Part shown: piece after piece, positions 25,670-35,041 of the stretch | How the letters are laid out: every line of letters starts with the position of its first letter | Position numbering within the stretch: the first letter of the stretch is position 1 | Assembly: GCA_030431635.1 (NCBI GenBank) | Contig: JAUIIL010000004.1 | Span: 186,001 to 250,000, forward strand | DNA length: 64,000 bases | Reading direction: 5' to 3' | Source of the DNA: Bacteriovoracia bacterium | GTDB lineage: Bacteria; Bdellovibrionota; Bacteriovoracia; Bacteriovoracales; Bacteriovoracaceae | Made by a program: the position numbers and the translations under genes | Notes under the pieces: generated by a model | Seen by the model: only the letters and a program-made list of their open reading frames with translations | Databases searched by the model: none | What the model was told of the DNA's origin: nothing

Positions 25670-26481
25670 CAACTCCAAGGTAATTCAATCACAACCATCT
25701 CTCTTGTCTCTTCATTATAGATTTTTCGACAAAAACGACTTTTAAAAAAGGGAAGTTCCCCTGCATTGTTCTCAGGACAATTTGTTTCTTCGGTGCTTGC
25801 AAAATAACGTGACTGATTTTTATCACTGGAATTTGTAATTTCCCACTTCCCATCAGAAGAAATGCTTAGGCCATAAAAGACATCTTCGTCAGAGCGGATG
25901 AAAAAAAGTTTATTATCTTTTAAGAGAATAGGAGATTCAGCGTGTGGGATATAAAAAGTAAGTTTCTTGTCACTTAGATAAACAAAAACTTTATCAAGCT
26001 TAACTTCATCAAGAGAAGCGAACATTATTTTTTGTAAAGAGTGTACGACTGGAGTTTGATTCTTTTTTAACTCAGAGATAAAACTAAGTCCGTATGATAT
26101 GGAAGGTGTTTTTGTTTCAAGATGCTCTTTGCAATTAGAACTCCATGAGATCTGATCATAATCTTTGGCATATTTTTCATAAGAGAAATGAGCAACAGGT
26201 AGTCCATGCTGTTGACGAAATTTTTCGAGAAGCTGTATTTTTTTTTTCTCTGTTGGGTCTTGTTTTTTTATTTCTCCCAAGAGCTTAAGCCACTTTTTGC
26301 GATGCTCACCCATCTCTGGAGAGCACAGGGAATTCTCTGGACAGCCTCTATTAGGGTGTTCGAAATCTTCGTAAGTCGTTTCTTTGTTTATAATGCTCTT
26401 TGCCCAATTAGGATTTATTGTGCTGCAATTAATTAAAACAAAAAATAGAGATGTTTTTTTAATTAGTTTTATTAAAAACAT
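25666..26481 (-). CDS. Putative lipoprotein of unknown function
   Basis: The 271-residue protein starts with MFLIKLIKKTSLFFVLINC, a lipoprotein-type signal with cysteine 19. Early in the mature part is a cysteine pair in a Pro/Gly context (NRGCPENSLCSPEMGEHRKKW), then a helical lysine-rich stretch and a C-terminal part with beta character. It ends ELPWSC. I do not recognise it. It converges on the paralogous lipoprotein gene. Upstream of it there are about 120 bases before the small basic gene, with no clear promoter seen. Confidence 0.7.
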   Translation of the reverse strand: MFLIKLIKKTSLFFVLINCSTINPNWAKSIINKETTYEDFEHPNRGCPENSLCSPEMGEHRKKWLKLLGEIKKQDPTEKKKIQLLEKFRQQHGLPVAHFSYEKYAKDYDQISWSSNCKEHLETKTPSISYGLSFISELKKNQTPVVHSLQKIMFASLDEVKLDKVFVYLSDKKLTFYIPHAESPILLKDNKLFFIRSDEDVFYGLSISSDGKWEITNSSDKNQSRYFASTEETNCPENNAGELPFFKSRFCRKIYNEETREMVVIELPWSC

Positions 26482-26604
26482 GGGTTTTATCGAATAATTA
26501 TAGTTTTCATTACTTGAGTTTGAAGGTACACTATATTCATCTTATTCATTCCTAACTTAGTTTAGCATAACAATAGGTAGAAGACCTATATAGGGAGTTT
26601 TTGC

Positions 26605-26721
26605 GTGAAAAAATTAAAAAAATCAAAATCAAGTTTTAAGAAAACAAAAAACAAGAAAAGCCTCACAAAGCTTCGTAGGATTTCTCGAAAAAGAAAGTTG
26701 ATTAAGAATTTTAATTCTTAA
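26605..26721 (+). CDS. Very small, highly basic peptide (38 residues)
   Basis: A GTG start with GGGAG 7 bases upstream opens a 38-residue frame that ends in TAA. About half of the residues are lysine or arginine (KKLKKSKSSFKKTKNKK, LRRISRKRKLIKN) and there are no acidic residues, cysteines or hydrophobic segment. Such a peptide should bind nucleic acid or the ribosome. It is too short for family recognition, and its composition in AT-rich DNA (AAA/AAG codons) means that chance cannot be excluded. It lies alone upstream of nrdJ, with ~125 bases before the NrdR-like boxes. Confidence 0.45.
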   Translation: MKKLKKSKSSFKKTKNKKSLTKLRRISRKRKLIKNFNS

Positions 26722-26845
26722 AAAAACTAACTTCTTATTTAAACTTTTAGGTGCCTTTATAAGGCCGACATGAAGTATCCATTATTTTATTGAGGCCTCC
26801 ACAAAGGTTTTATTAATGACTATATGCATTTTTATGAAAACAAAA

Positions 26846-26903
26846 ACACTAGATATAGTATGTTTGTCAAAAAAATGGCGCAATTTTTTTCTATATCTTG
26901 TGT
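26846..26903 (+). promoter_or_regulatory. Two NrdR-like boxes upstream of nrdJ
   Basis: Box 1 (26846-26861, ACACTAGATATAGTAT) matches the NrdR consensus ACACTATATATAGTGT at 14 of 16 positions; box 2 (26888-26903, TTTCTATATCTTGTGT) keeps its core CTATAT and GTGT. The starts are 42 bases apart, about four helical turns, the kind of phased spacing NrdR sites use. NrdR represses ribonucleotide reductase genes, so nrdJ is probably under its control. A TTGACG overlaps the end of box 2, but I see no good -10. Confidence 0.65.
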
Positions 26904-26998
26904 TGACGTAAGCTCTGATATCCGTTTTCATATATCTATGCCACTTAATTAAGAATTTAAATTTATTCAAGGACATTAAAAAAAGAGGAGAACACACA

Positions 26999-29900
26999 GT
27001 GAAAATCAAGCGTCGTTTTACAAAGAAAGGGAAGTCACCATACAGCGCACTCACATTCGAGAAAAGAACAAGTGAAATTAGAAATGTTGATGGTTCTTCG
27101 AGCCAGTCGATGGAAGTTACTGTTCCAAGTTTTTGGTCACAAGTAGCAACTGATATTATTGCTCAGAAATATTTTAGGAAAGCAGGCGTTCCTCAGGTTG
27201 ATGAGAAAGGACAACTCATCAATGATGAAAACGGTAATCCAGTTTTAGGAAGCGAGACAGATGCAAGACAAGTTTTTAATCGCTTGGCCGGCTGTTGGAC
27301 CTCTTGGGGATATAAGTATAAATATTTTGATTCAAAAACAGATGCTGATGCTTTTTATGATGAGCTTTGCTACATGCTTGCAAATCAAATGTGTGCACCT
27401 AATTCACCTCAGTGGTTTAACACAGGAATTTTTACTGCTTATGGGGTAAAAGGAAAACCTCAAGGGCACTACTACGTTGATCCTCAAACAGGAGAAATGA
27501 AAAATTCTACCTCTGCCTATGAAAGACCACAACCTCATGCTTGTTTTATTCAATCTATTGCTGACGACCTTGTTAATGAAAATGGGATTATGGATTTATG
27601 GACTCGTGAAGCAAGACTTTTTAAATATGGTTCAGGAACAGGAACTAACTTCTCCAACATCAGAGGGGAAGGCGAAAGACTTTCTGGCGGTGGCTACTCT
27701 TCAGGCTTAATGTCTTTTCTTAAAATTGGGGATAGGGCCGCAGGTGCAATTAAATCAGGTGGAACCACCAGAAGAGCTGCTAAAATGGTTTGTCTTGATC
27801 TGGATCATCCTGATGTGCTTGAGTTCATTGCTTGGAAAGTAAAGGAAGAAAGAAAGGTTGCCTCTCTTGTGACAGGATCAAAGATCTGTAAAAAACACTT
27901 AGAGACAATTTTTCAATCAATGAAAGGAGATTCTCCAGACAGGTTTTCTGCCAAAACAAATTCTCATTTGAAGAAAGCTATCAAAGAAGCCAATAAAGAT
28001 CTTGTTCCTATGAACTATATTTCTCGTTGTATTGACCTTGCTAAGCAAGGTTTCGAGAAAATTGAATTTGAAGTTTATGATACTGATTGGAATTCAGATG
28101 CCTACGCAACAGTAAGTGGTCAGAACTCAAACAATTCAGTGAGAATCCCTAATAGCTTCTTTAAAACTCTAGAAGAAGGGGGAGAGTGGGAACTTATCTC
28201 TAGAACTGATGGGAGTGTAGTCAAAACAGTTAAGGCCCAGCAATTGTGGGAGATGATTTCTGAATCAGCATGGCAATGTGCTGACCCTGGGGTTCAGTTT
28301 GATGACACGATTAATGAGTGGCATACATGCCCACAAGATGGAAGAATCAACGCTTCTAATCCATGCTCTGAATATATGTTCTTAGACGATACTGCTTGTA
28401 ACTTAGCTTCTTTGAACCTTGTTAAGTTTTTAGATCCTGTAACAGGAATGTTTGATGTTGATTCTTTTGTTCATGGGTGTGAGTTATGGACAATGGTACT
28501 TGAAATATCAGTTCTTATGGCCCAATTTCCTTCGAAGGCCATTGCTCAAAGATCATATGAGTATAGAACTCTTGGGCTAGGTTACGCTAATATTGGAGCT
28601 CTTCTGATGATTAATGGAATTGCTTACGATAGTGACAAAGGAAGAAATATGGCCGCAGCTATTACGGCCATTATGGGAGGAACCTCTTATAAAACTTCTG
28701 CCATTATGGCCAAGGAACATGGAGCTTTTACTCGTTATGAAGCAAACAAAGAAGACATGCTTCGAGTTATCAGAAACCATAGAAGAGCAGCTTATGGAGC
28801 AGATACTTCTGACTATGAAGGCTTAACTGTGACTCCTCAACCTTTGGAAGCGAGCAAAACTGATGACTATCTTGTTGAAGCAGCAAGACGTGCTTGGGAT
28901 GAAGCTCTCGTGATTGGTGAAGAATACGGTTATAGAAATGCTCAAACAACAGTTCTTGCTCCAACGGGGACAATTGGTCTTGTTATGGATTGCGACACGA
29001 CAGGTGTTGAACCAGACTTTGCTCTCGTGAAGTTTAAAAAACTTGCTGGTGGTGGATATTTTAAAATTATTAACCAATCAGTACCAAGAGCACTTAAAAA
29101 CCTTGGGTATAGTGAAGAGCAAATTGAGGCCATTAAAAAATACGCGGTAGGGCATGGAACTTTGGTTGGATGTCAGACAGTTACACATGAAAAATTAAGA
29201 GCAAAAGGATTTACTGATGAAAAAATTAGCACTATCGAAGGATCTTTGGAGTCTGCTTTTGATATCACTTTTGCCTTCAATCGCTTTAGTCTTGGTGATG
29301 AGTTTTTAACGAAAACGTTAAAAATTAGTGACGAAAAACTCTCTGACCCAAGCTTAAATATTTTGAAGGAAATAGGCTTTAGTGATGAAGAGATCAGATT
29401 GGCCAATGATTATGTTTGTGGAACGATGACAGTAGAAGGAGCTCCTGAACTTAAAGAAGAGCATCTTCCTGTTTTTGATTGCGCCAATAAATGTGGGAAG
29501 TATGGAAAAAGAGTTATTTCGGCTGAAGGTCATATTCGTATGATGGCAGCAGCTCAACCTTACCTCTCAGGAGCAATTTCTAAAACAATCAATATGCCAA
29601 ATGAAGCAACGGTTGAGGATATTTCTGAAGCTTATAAACTTTCGTGGTCACTTATGACGAAGGCCAACGCGATTTATAGAGACGGTTCAAAATTATCACA
29701 ACCATTAAATGCAGCTGCTTTTGATGATCTAGGTTTAATGGACGAGGACTACGATGAAGTGGCCACAACTGAGAAAATCACTCGAGTAGCAGAGAAGATT
29801 GTTGAGAAAATCATTTATAAAGAAATTTCTAAAAGAAAACCTCTACCAAACAGAAGAATTGGTTATACTCAGAAAGCTCATGTTGGAGGACACAAAGTGT

Positions 29901-30496
29901 ATCTTAGAACTGGGCAGTATGAAGATGGAACACTTGGAGAAATTTTCGTTGATATGCATAAAGAAGGAGCAGCTTACCGTTCATTAATGAACTGCTTCTC
30001 AATTGCGATTTCTATTGGTCTTCAGTATGGAGTACCTTTAGAGGAGTTTGTTGATGCTTTCACTTTTACTCGCTTCGAACCTAATGGAATGGTTCAGGGA
30101 CATGATAATATTAAGATGAGTACATCGGTTATTGATTATGTTTTCCGTGATATTGCTTGTCGCTACCTTGGACGTCATGATCTCGTTCATGTCAAGCCAA
30201 GTGACTTAGATTCTGATGCGATTTCTGGAGAAGATAAAAATGCGGAAGAACCTTTATTAGCGATTATGGAAAATAGAGAAGTGAAGCATGCTGATGGAAA
30301 CGTGAGCGTAGAAACTCATAAGGTTTATACAAAGCAAGCCAACTCAATAATGATCAAAGAGCAAAAGCAACGTCAGATGGCCAAACTAAAGGGCTATGCT
30401 GGAGAGTCTTGCTCGGATTGTGGCGCTTTTACTCTTGTGAGAAACGGAACTTGTTTAAAATGTGATACCTGTGGTGCAACCACTGGTTGTTCATAA
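26999..30496 (+). CDS. nrdJ: Vitamin B12-dependent (class II) ribonucleotide reductase
   Basis: NrdJ makes deoxyribonucleotides with adenosylcobalamin as radical source and works with or without oxygen. The 1165-residue protein begins at a GTG behind AGAGGAG. It has the early substrate region ([26 protein letters not shown]), the catalytic [11 protein letters not shown] near residue 454, the phosphate-binding loop [19 protein letters not shown] (~655), and a C-terminal cysteine-rich zinc ribbon (CSDCG...CLKCDTCG) with the final cysteines that re-reduce the active site. There is no N-terminal ATP cone. Upstream are two NrdR-like boxes and downstream a strong terminator, so it is monocistronic. 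No cobalamin riboswitch is visible. Confidence 0.97.
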   Translation: MKIKRRFTKKGKSPYSALTFEKRTSEIRNVDGSSSQSMEVTVPSFWSQVATDIIAQKYFRKAGVPQVDEKGQLINDENGNPVLGSETDARQVFNRLAGCWTSWGYKYKYFDSKTDADAFYDELCYMLANQMCAPNSPQWFNTGIFTAYGVKGKPQGHYYVDPQTGEMKNSTSAYERPQPHACFIQSIADDLVNENGIMDLWTREARLFKYGSGTGTNFSNIRGEGERLSGGGYSSGLMSFLKIGDRAAGAIKSGGTTRRAAKMVCLDLDHPDVLEFIAWKVKEERKVASLVTGSKICKKHLETIFQSMKGDSPDRFSAKTNSHLKKAIKEANKDLVPMNYISRCIDLAKQGFEKIEFEVYDTDWNSDAYATVSGQNSNNSVRIPNSFFKTLEEGGEWELISRTDGSVVKTVKAQQLWEMISESAWQCADPGVQFDDTINEWHTCPQDGRINASNPCSEYMFLDDTACNLASLNLVKFLDPVTGMFDVDSFVHGCELWTMVLEISVLMAQFPSKAIAQRSYEYRTLGLGYANIGALLMINGIAYDSDKGRNMAAAITAIMGGTSYKTSAIMAKEHGAFTRYEANKEDMLRVIRNHRRAAYGADTSDYEGLTVTPQPLEASKTDDYLVEAARRAWDEALVIGEEYGYRNAQTTVLAPTGTIGLVMDCDTTGVEPDFALVKFKKLAGGGYFKIINQSVPRALKNLGYSEEQIEAIKKYAVGHGTLVGCQTVTHEKLRAKGFTDEKISTIEGSLESAFDITFAFNRFSLGDEFLTKTLKISDEKLSDPSLNILKEIGFSDEEIRLANDYVCGTMTVEGAPELKEEHLPVFDCANKCGKYGKRVISAEGHIRMMAAAQPYLSGAISKTINMPNEATVEDISEAYKLSWSLMTKANAIYRDGSKLSQPLNAAAFDDLGLMDEDYDEVATTEKITRVAEKIVEKIIYKEISKRKPLPNRRIGYTQKAHVGGHKVYLRTGQYEDGTLGEIFVDMHKEGAAYRSLMNCFSIAISIGLQYGVPLEEFVDAFTFTRFEPNGMVQGHDNIKMSTSVIDYVFRDIACRYLGRHDLVHVKPSDLDSDAISGEDKNAEEPLLAIMENREVKHADGNVSVETHKVYTKQANSIMIKEQKQRQMAKLKGYAGESCSDCGAFTLVRNGTCLKCDTCGATTGCS

Positions 30497-30550
30497 AAAT
30501 AGAGTCTGCCAATACTCTTTTCTTTTAGATGTCCTGCACACGACACTTAA

Positions 30551-30582
30551 AAAATCCCCTCAAAATTGAGGGGATTTTTTTT
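30551..30582 (+). terminator. Rho-independent terminator of nrdJ
   Basis: A stem ATCCCCTC/GAGGGGAT with a 6-base loop is followed by eight T. It lies 55 bases after the nrdJ stop and is the strongest terminator in the window. Confidence 0.95.
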
Positions 30583-30650
30583 CTCTATTCAGCCTTCAAA
30601 AAAGAAGGACGTTATAATCATAAAGTTCATTCTAAAAAAGAGGGTTGTTT

Positions 30651-31229
30651 ATGTTTATTTTTCTGTTGAGTTTTTTTCTAAGTTCTTCGACCTTGGCAAC
30701 TACTTATGCTCAATTAAACTTGGGATTCTCTTCGTCTGAAAGTACCGATAAAACATTAAAACTAAGCGGAAGTACCTATGGTGGAATGGTTGGAAAGCGT
30801 TTTGGTTTTTTAGGAATTGAAGTAGGAACACAAATAAGAGAGATTAGCTTAGATGATGCAGAATCGACTTCTTATGAAAAACTTGAATACAAAGACAACA
30901 CACTTTTTTTTGGTTTGCGCTTTTTCTTGACCAGTTTTTTTTCTGTTTCTTTCGGTAGCACTGGGGTTTCAAGCGATGTGACTATTAATGATGGAACAGG
31001 GGAAGACGAAGAGATTAGTCTTCCTAGCCGAAGTGGTTCTTATGCTGAAGCTGGTTTGCGTTTTTCGGGAAAAAGAGGAGCGCTTTTTATTAGCTATAGA
31101 AGAGATTCTATCGATCCTATTGAGAGCACATCTTTACCACATGCAACTAAAGTAGAATCAAATGAGTCCTATATCATTGGCTTCAGTGCCAATATCGATC
31201 AGATTTGGGATGCAGTCACAGGTAAATAA
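30651..31229 (+). CDS. Putative small outer-membrane beta-barrel protein
   Basis: The start is taken at ATG 30651, 7 bases after AGAGGG; a TTG two codons upstream is less likely. The 192-residue product has a signal peptide (MFIFLLSFFLSSSTLA), then alternating strands with glycine turns (TYAQLNLGFSSS, GMVGKRFGFLGIEVGTQ, LFFGLRFFLTSFFSVSFG, SYAEAGLRFSGKRGALFISYRRD, SYIIGFSANIDQIW). It resembles the 8-stranded opacity/OmpW-size barrels, but no family is certain. A perfect TATAAT at 30613-30618 lies upstream with a weak -35. It follows the nrdJ terminator, so it has its own transcript. Confidence 0.65.
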   Translation: MFIFLLSFFLSSSTLATTYAQLNLGFSSSESTDKTLKLSGSTYGGMVGKRFGFLGIEVGTQIREISLDDAESTSYEKLEYKDNTLFFGLRFFLTSFFSVSFGSTGVSSDVTINDGTGEDEEISLPSRSGSYAEAGLRFSGKRGALFISYRRDSIDPIESTSLPHATKVESNESYIIGFSANIDQIWDAVTGK

Positions 31230-31290
31230 GAAGCCGAGCGTCTTTATCAAGTACTGGCCATAAGATAGCCTCTTAGTGAGAGAGGTTTTT

Positions 31291-32280
31291 ATGATTAGGT
31301 TACTGCTGCTGATGGTTTTATCAGCTTCACTTCAAGCATCTATTTTACCGACAAAAGGGCCACTCTTTTGGACCGAAAACACTGTAGAGAAACTCATACC
31401 AGAAGATAGGGCCCTCTATGCTCAAGAAGCTCTTTTTGCTGTTTATGCAGCTTACCTTCAGACTAAAAAAGCAAGTATTGCTTATAAAGATTTTTTCTAC
31501 TCCTCTCTTTTACGTTATTACAAATCTAAAGGAGTTTACTTAAAAGCAAATAAAAGTGAGGGAAATCACCTTGCTTCTAAATATAAAGATGAAGATGGTG
31601 GTTATATTGACGAAGATTTTGTTGTCAATAATCATGGACTTTGTGTTGGGTATACCTCAACTTTAAGGAAGTTTGCTTACTTGGCCTTCTTTCAACCTGA
31701 TATGAAGGCTCCTTTTGATGAAAAAACTCACAAGAAACAACGGACAAAGTATTACAAAAAAATTATTGATGATATTTTTGCAAACAAACCAAGAATTATC
31801 CCTGGTTTTAAAAACCTTTCCGAGTTTTCAGGACAACCTGAGTGGGCCGTATATCTGAAACGCCATGTGGTTGAGCAGTGGGCCTTAATCAATAACACCA
31901 GGTCTGCTTATAGAATTGCGTATACTCCTAGATTTCTGCAAAATTTTACTTCTACTGGTTTGGAAAAAATGAATAAAAGACTAAGAAGCTTTTTAGATTA
32001 TGGACTAGAGCCTACTATTTATATAAGCATTGGTTACGTTGAAGACTCACATAATGTAAGAGTTCAGTCAGCTGATCTTGATTTAAAAGACAAAAAACTC
32101 ATGATAAAAGAAATAGATACAAATAATAAAGTTTACAAAAATTCTTTTCAAGAGGGAGGCAGAGCTTTTTATATTACCAGCCATCAAGAGGCTTTATATG
32201 GTGAGATCATTTTTAATCTCGTGAATTTTTGTCAGGATAAAAAAGAAATTTGTGCTAATAGGCTAGAGTTTCACAAGTAA
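31291..32280 (+). CDS. Putative secreted protein of unknown function
   Basis: The ATG at 31291 (behind GAGAGAGG) gives a signal peptide (MIRLLLLMVLSASLQA); an in-frame start 15 bases upstream has no good Shine-Dalgarno. The mature protein (~310 residues) is rich in Tyr and Lys and contains a conserved-looking NNHGLCVGYTSTLRKFAYLAF segment near residue 125, and later EDSHNVRVQSADLDLKDKKLMIKEIDTN. The Cys...His...Asp order (C ~128, H ~258, D ~265) is reminiscent of papain-like folds, but this is a guess and I assign no function. It stands between a barrel gene and clpP. Confidence 0.65.
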   Translation: MIRLLLLMVLSASLQASILPTKGPLFWTENTVEKLIPEDRALYAQEALFAVYAAYLQTKKASIAYKDFFYSSLLRYYKSKGVYLKANKSEGNHLASKYKDEDGGYIDEDFVVNNHGLCVGYTSTLRKFAYLAFFQPDMKAPFDEKTHKKQRTKYYKKIIDDIFANKPRIIPGFKNLSEFSGQPEWAVYLKRHVVEQWALINNTRSAYRIAYTPRFLQNFTSTGLEKMNKRLRSFLDYGLEPTIYISIGYVEDSHNVRVQSADLDLKDKKLMIKEIDTNNKVYKNSFQEGGRAFYITSHQEALYGEIIFNLVNFCQDKKEICANRLEFHK

Positions 32281-32318
32281 GTTATTCTTTGCCCCTTTTT
32301 CATCTCTATGACTATTAG

Positions 32319-32324
32319 TATAAT
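32319..32324 (+). promoter_or_regulatory. Possible -10 element of clpP promoter
   Basis: A perfect TATAAT lies 26 bases before the clpP GTG. The region 17 bases upstream is T-rich without a good -35, so an activator or alternative recognition would be needed. Confidence 0.35.
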
Positions 32325-32349
32325 AGAGCAATAGACAAAGGAGTCCCCG

Positions 32350-32949
32350 GTGAGTGATAAAGAATTAATGCTTGATGAAGAGAAAATTTTTGAAAATCTA
32401 AGCGAAAATAATAAGTTTCAAAAAGAGTTTTTAAAGAAAAGAAAAATTTTCTTTTGGGGACAAGTCGATGATAAGTCTGCAAAGTATGTTTCTGATCGCC
32501 TACTTTATCTTGAAGCAGTTGATCCAGGAAAAGAAATAACTCTCTATATTAGCTCTCCAGGTGGAGTTGTGACTTCTGGGATGGTTGTCTACGATACAAT
32601 GCAAATGATAAGCTCTCCTGTTTCAACGGTATGTATGGGAATGGCCGCTTCGATGGGCTCTATTCTTCTCTCTGGAGGAACTAAAGGAAAGCGCTATATT
32701 TATCCCAACGGGAAAGTGATGATTCATCAGCCTTCAATGGGTGGGGCCTATGGTCAGGCCAGTGATATTGAAATTACAGCTAAGCAAATTCTTAAAACAC
32801 GTGAGAAGTTAGCAAAGTTATTAGCAGATAATACTAATAAAACATCCGAACAAATTATGGCCGACTTTAATCGTGATTTCTGGATGGATGCGAAAGAGTC
32901 GCTTGATTACGGAATTGTTGACAGTATTCTTGATAAAATAGAATTTTAG
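32350..32949 (+). CDS. clpP: ATP-dependent Clp protease proteolytic subunit
   Basis: ClpP forms the double-ring peptidase chamber fed by ClpX or ClpA. The 199-residue protein has the full triad: Ser in MGMAASMGSILL (~100), His in KVMIHQPSMGG (~125) and Asp in RDFWMDAKESLDYG (~175). It starts at a GTG behind AAAGGAG. Its first ~30 residues (DKELMLDEEKIFENLSEN) are acidic and differ from the axial-loop sequence of canonical ClpP. It is not next to tig or clpX, so it may be a second ClpP paralogue with its own partner. Catalytic competence is expected. Confidence 0.93.
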   Translation: MSDKELMLDEEKIFENLSENNKFQKEFLKKRKIFFWGQVDDKSAKYVSDRLLYLEAVDPGKEITLYISSPGGVVTSGMVVYDTMQMISSPVSTVCMGMAASMGSILLSGGTKGKRYIYPNGKVMIHQPSMGGAYGQASDIEITAKQILKTREKLAKLLADNTNKTSEQIMADFNRDFWMDAKESLDYGIVDSILDKIEF

Positions 32950-33846
32950 TTATTTCTCTAAATAGCGCTCACCAGTTAAGTTCTCTCCCAAGAGAAGTTC
33001 TTGGATAAAGCCGTTGTAGAGAATTTGGATGTCATCGACTTTTCCTGTTTTTTTCTCAATGATAAAATCATAAAAGGAAGGAGCGATAGGGAACATCGAA
33101 ACAACTCTTTCTTCTTCTTCTGTTGAGATAGTATAAATAAGAATATGGCTTTGTCCTTCAAACTCTTGCTTTCCCTCAATTAAGTAAGTTGTTAATTGAT
33201 AGTTTGTTTCTTGAGAACGAAAGACTTCAACAAGAGTTGTTTTCTTTAGTGAATCGTAATTATATTCACGTAACTCAGGGGAAATCCTCTCAATTTCCTG
33301 TGCCGGGAACTTCATTTTTTTAGCAATTCGTGAAACAAAATAGGTTACATTGCTGAGAAGATTTTCTGAAGTATGAGTACTAAGAGGAGCTGACTCAAGC
33401 TGCAGGAGCGTATTAAACCCTCCATCAATCCATCTTTTTCGCTTTTTTCCATAGGGTGTATTGATAACACTAAAAAGATAGCCGTAAATATGCTCAAGTC
33501 CAGCGTGAACGATTTCAATTTCTTGTTGATGTTCTTGAGAATAAACCCTCTGAAGAATAAGTTTGTCTCCAGAAACAGATTCAATCAGTTTGGATACTTG
33601 GGGAAGAACAATTTGCTCCTTAGCATAATAGTCGAAGTTTGTTGAAGAGCTCCAAAGCTTTAAACATTGAGCTTGATTTAACTCTTTCAGTTGAGAGTAG
33701 ATATGAGGAAAGTTTTTTTTCAAAAGTGATTTGTTATGATTGAGGTTTGCACTCATATCCCTGACAAAACTTTCAAAAGGTTCATCTCCACCGTTTTGAG
33801 CGAAGGCCATAGAGAAGCAAAGTAGGAGAAGAAATATCTTTAACAT
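32950..33846 (-). CDS. Putative secreted protein of unknown function
   Basis: The 298-residue product has a signal peptide (MLKIFLLLLCFSMAFA) and a mixed helix/strand mature part. A single cysteine (AQCLKLW) follows, and the segment FIIEKKTGKVDDIQILYNGFIQELLLGE near the C-terminus reads like the end of an MlaC/Ttg2-type domain, where a strand describing a product is followed by a terminal helix. The similarity is too weak to name it. It ends one base past the clpP stop, convergent with it. Confidence 0.65.
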   Translation of the reverse strand: MLKIFLLLLCFSMAFAQNGGDEPFESFVRDMSANLNHNKSLLKKNFPHIYSQLKELNQAQCLKLWSSSTNFDYYAKEQIVLPQVSKLIESVSGDKLILQRVYSQEHQQEIEIVHAGLEHIYGYLFSVINTPYGKKRKRWIDGGFNTLLQLESAPLSTHTSENLLSNVTYFVSRIAKKMKFPAQEIERISPELREYNYDSLKKTTLVEVFRSQETNYQLTTYLIEGKQEFEGQSHILIYTISTEEEERVVSMFPIAPSFYDFIIEKKTGKVDDIQILYNGFIQELLLGENLTGERYLEK

Positions 33847-33910
33847 TATAACGCAAAGCGTATGTCAAAAAGAGGGTGAGAGCAATAAGTGTCTGAATTT
33901 TTTACTTATT

Positions 33911-33944
33911 TCTCTCCCTCATTTCTATGAAAATAAGGGAGAGA
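33911..33944. repeat. Inverted repeat between two minus-strand genes
   Basis: TCTCTCCCT (33911-33919) pairs perfectly with AGGGAGAGA (33936-33944) and the interior can pair further (TTTC with GAAA). It lies downstream of the 33959-34402 gene. The following bases are not a clean T-tract on the minus strand, so it is a weak terminator or an mRNA-end hairpin. Confidence 0.5.
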
Positions 33945-33958
33945 GAGTTTATTTATAT

Positions 33959-34402
33959 TTAGAAAGCGTAGTTAAGACCTATACCAAGACCCAAATCATA
34001 GTCGTCTTCATCAATTTCATTAATGATTTCAGCATAAGCAAGTAGATCATCCCGGCCAAAATTAAGGGTGGCTCCAACAGGAACTCTTAAGGCCAGATCG
34101 TCATTATCATTTTTGACAACCTCATTATCATCATCAATTTCAAAAGCAAAACCAGCACCAATATAAGGGGTGAGTTTTCTGTAGGGCCTAAATAGCCAGT
34201 TATGAGTTAAGACAATATCTTTCTCATCATCAAAGCCAGCAAAAGTAAGTTGTAAAAATCTTCTTCCTTCAAGGGAGCTTCTGAGGTTAAGTCCAGTGTC
34301 TTCTCCAACAGTTAAACCCACAGAGTTAATACTTGCGGCTCCTTGGGCCCAAACTGAAGATACAAGTAGTGTGAGTGCTAAAGTCATCAATGTTTTCTTC
34401 AT
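33959..34402 (-). CDS. Putative small outer-membrane barrel protein
   Basis: The start at ATG 34402 follows a perfect AAGGAGG and gives a signal peptide (MKKTLMTLALTLLVSSVWA); an upstream in-frame ATG would add 21 residues. The ~128-residue mature part has barrel-like strands (INSVGLTVG, RRFLQLTFAGF, YIGAGFAFEID, DLALRVPVGATLNFG, DYDLGLGIGLNYAF) and ends in phenylalanine, as outer-membrane barrels do. The turns are very acidic. About 30 bases upstream of the start is the inverted repeat CAAATA-TGG-TATTTG (34432-34446), a possible operator. Confidence 0.7.
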   Translation of the reverse strand: MKKTLMTLALTLLVSSVWAQGAASINSVGLTVGEDTGLNLRSSLEGRRFLQLTFAGFDDEKDIVLTHNWLFRPYRKLTPYIGAGFAFEIDDDNEVVKNDNDDLALRVPVGATLNFGRDDLLAYAEIINEIDEDDYDLGLGIGLNYAF

Positions 34403-34545
34403 TTTTTCCTCCTTAGAAAAAATAGATGCTCCAAATATGGTATTTGAAGCAGGTTTTTTTTTCATGAAGCAGATGAGAATTAAATGTGTAGAAAAAAGAA
34501 CAACCTTCTTATTTTAATAGGTTATAAATGTTGACGCTGTTTTTC

Positions 34546-35025
34546 TTATTCTAAGGATTTCATTAGGGCTTTCTTGGCCTCAACTCGTTTTTTAGCGTTT
34601 TCAAACCGCCTTTTCTCTTCATCAGTTTGAGGAGAAAGAGAGGGAACTTCTACAGGAACACCATCTTCATCCAAGGCCACAAACGTAAGGTAGGCCTTAG
34701 TTGTTTGACGTCGTTTTCCGGTATAAGGATTTTCGCTTTCAACTTTCACTCCAACAATCATAGAAGTACGTCCTACATAATTAAGAGAAGCACTAATAAT
34801 AACGTGGCAACCGACTTTGATTGGGGCCTTGAAATCAATATCATCAACGTGAACAGTGACAACTGGTTTTTCAGCGTGCTTAGCTGCACACATGGCCGCA
34901 GCAATATCAATCCAGCTCATGACAACGCCTCCAAAAATAGTGTTTTGAGGGTTTGTATGGTTAGGCATAACCATTTCTCTCATAACAATGAGACTATCTG
35001 CGGGACATTTTTCTCTTTTACTCAT
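34546..35025 (-). CDS. Acyl-CoA thioesterase, hot-dog fold (YciA/BACH type)
   Basis: Proteins of this family hydrolyse acyl-CoA thioesters in the cytoplasm. The 159-residue protein has the single hot-dog domain with the family opening MVMPNHTNPQNTIFGGVVMSWIDIAAAM, in which the Asn and Asp are the usual catalytic positions. It also contains VTVHVDDIDFKAPIKVGCHVI and the strand TTKAYLTFVALDEDG. The helical Lys/Glu-rich tail (~130-159) is common in this subgroup. It is followed 3' by the gap before the giant lipoprotein gene on the other side and has no evident operon partner. Chain-length preference is unknown. Confidence 0.93.
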   Translation of the reverse strand: MSKREKCPADSLIVMREMVMPNHTNPQNTIFGGVVMSWIDIAAAMCAAKHAEKPVVTVHVDDIDFKAPIKVGCHVIISASLNYVGRTSMIVGVKVESENPYTGKRRQTTKAYLTFVALDEDGVPVEVPSLSPQTDEEKRRFENAKKRVEAKKALMKSLE

Positions 35026-35041
35026 GGACTATCCTTTTTTA

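Noticed and set aside
26722-26998. Cobalamin riboswitch upstream of nrdJ
   Set aside because: The spacer is AT-rich and lacks a B12-box-like sequence; two NrdR-like boxes explain it better.
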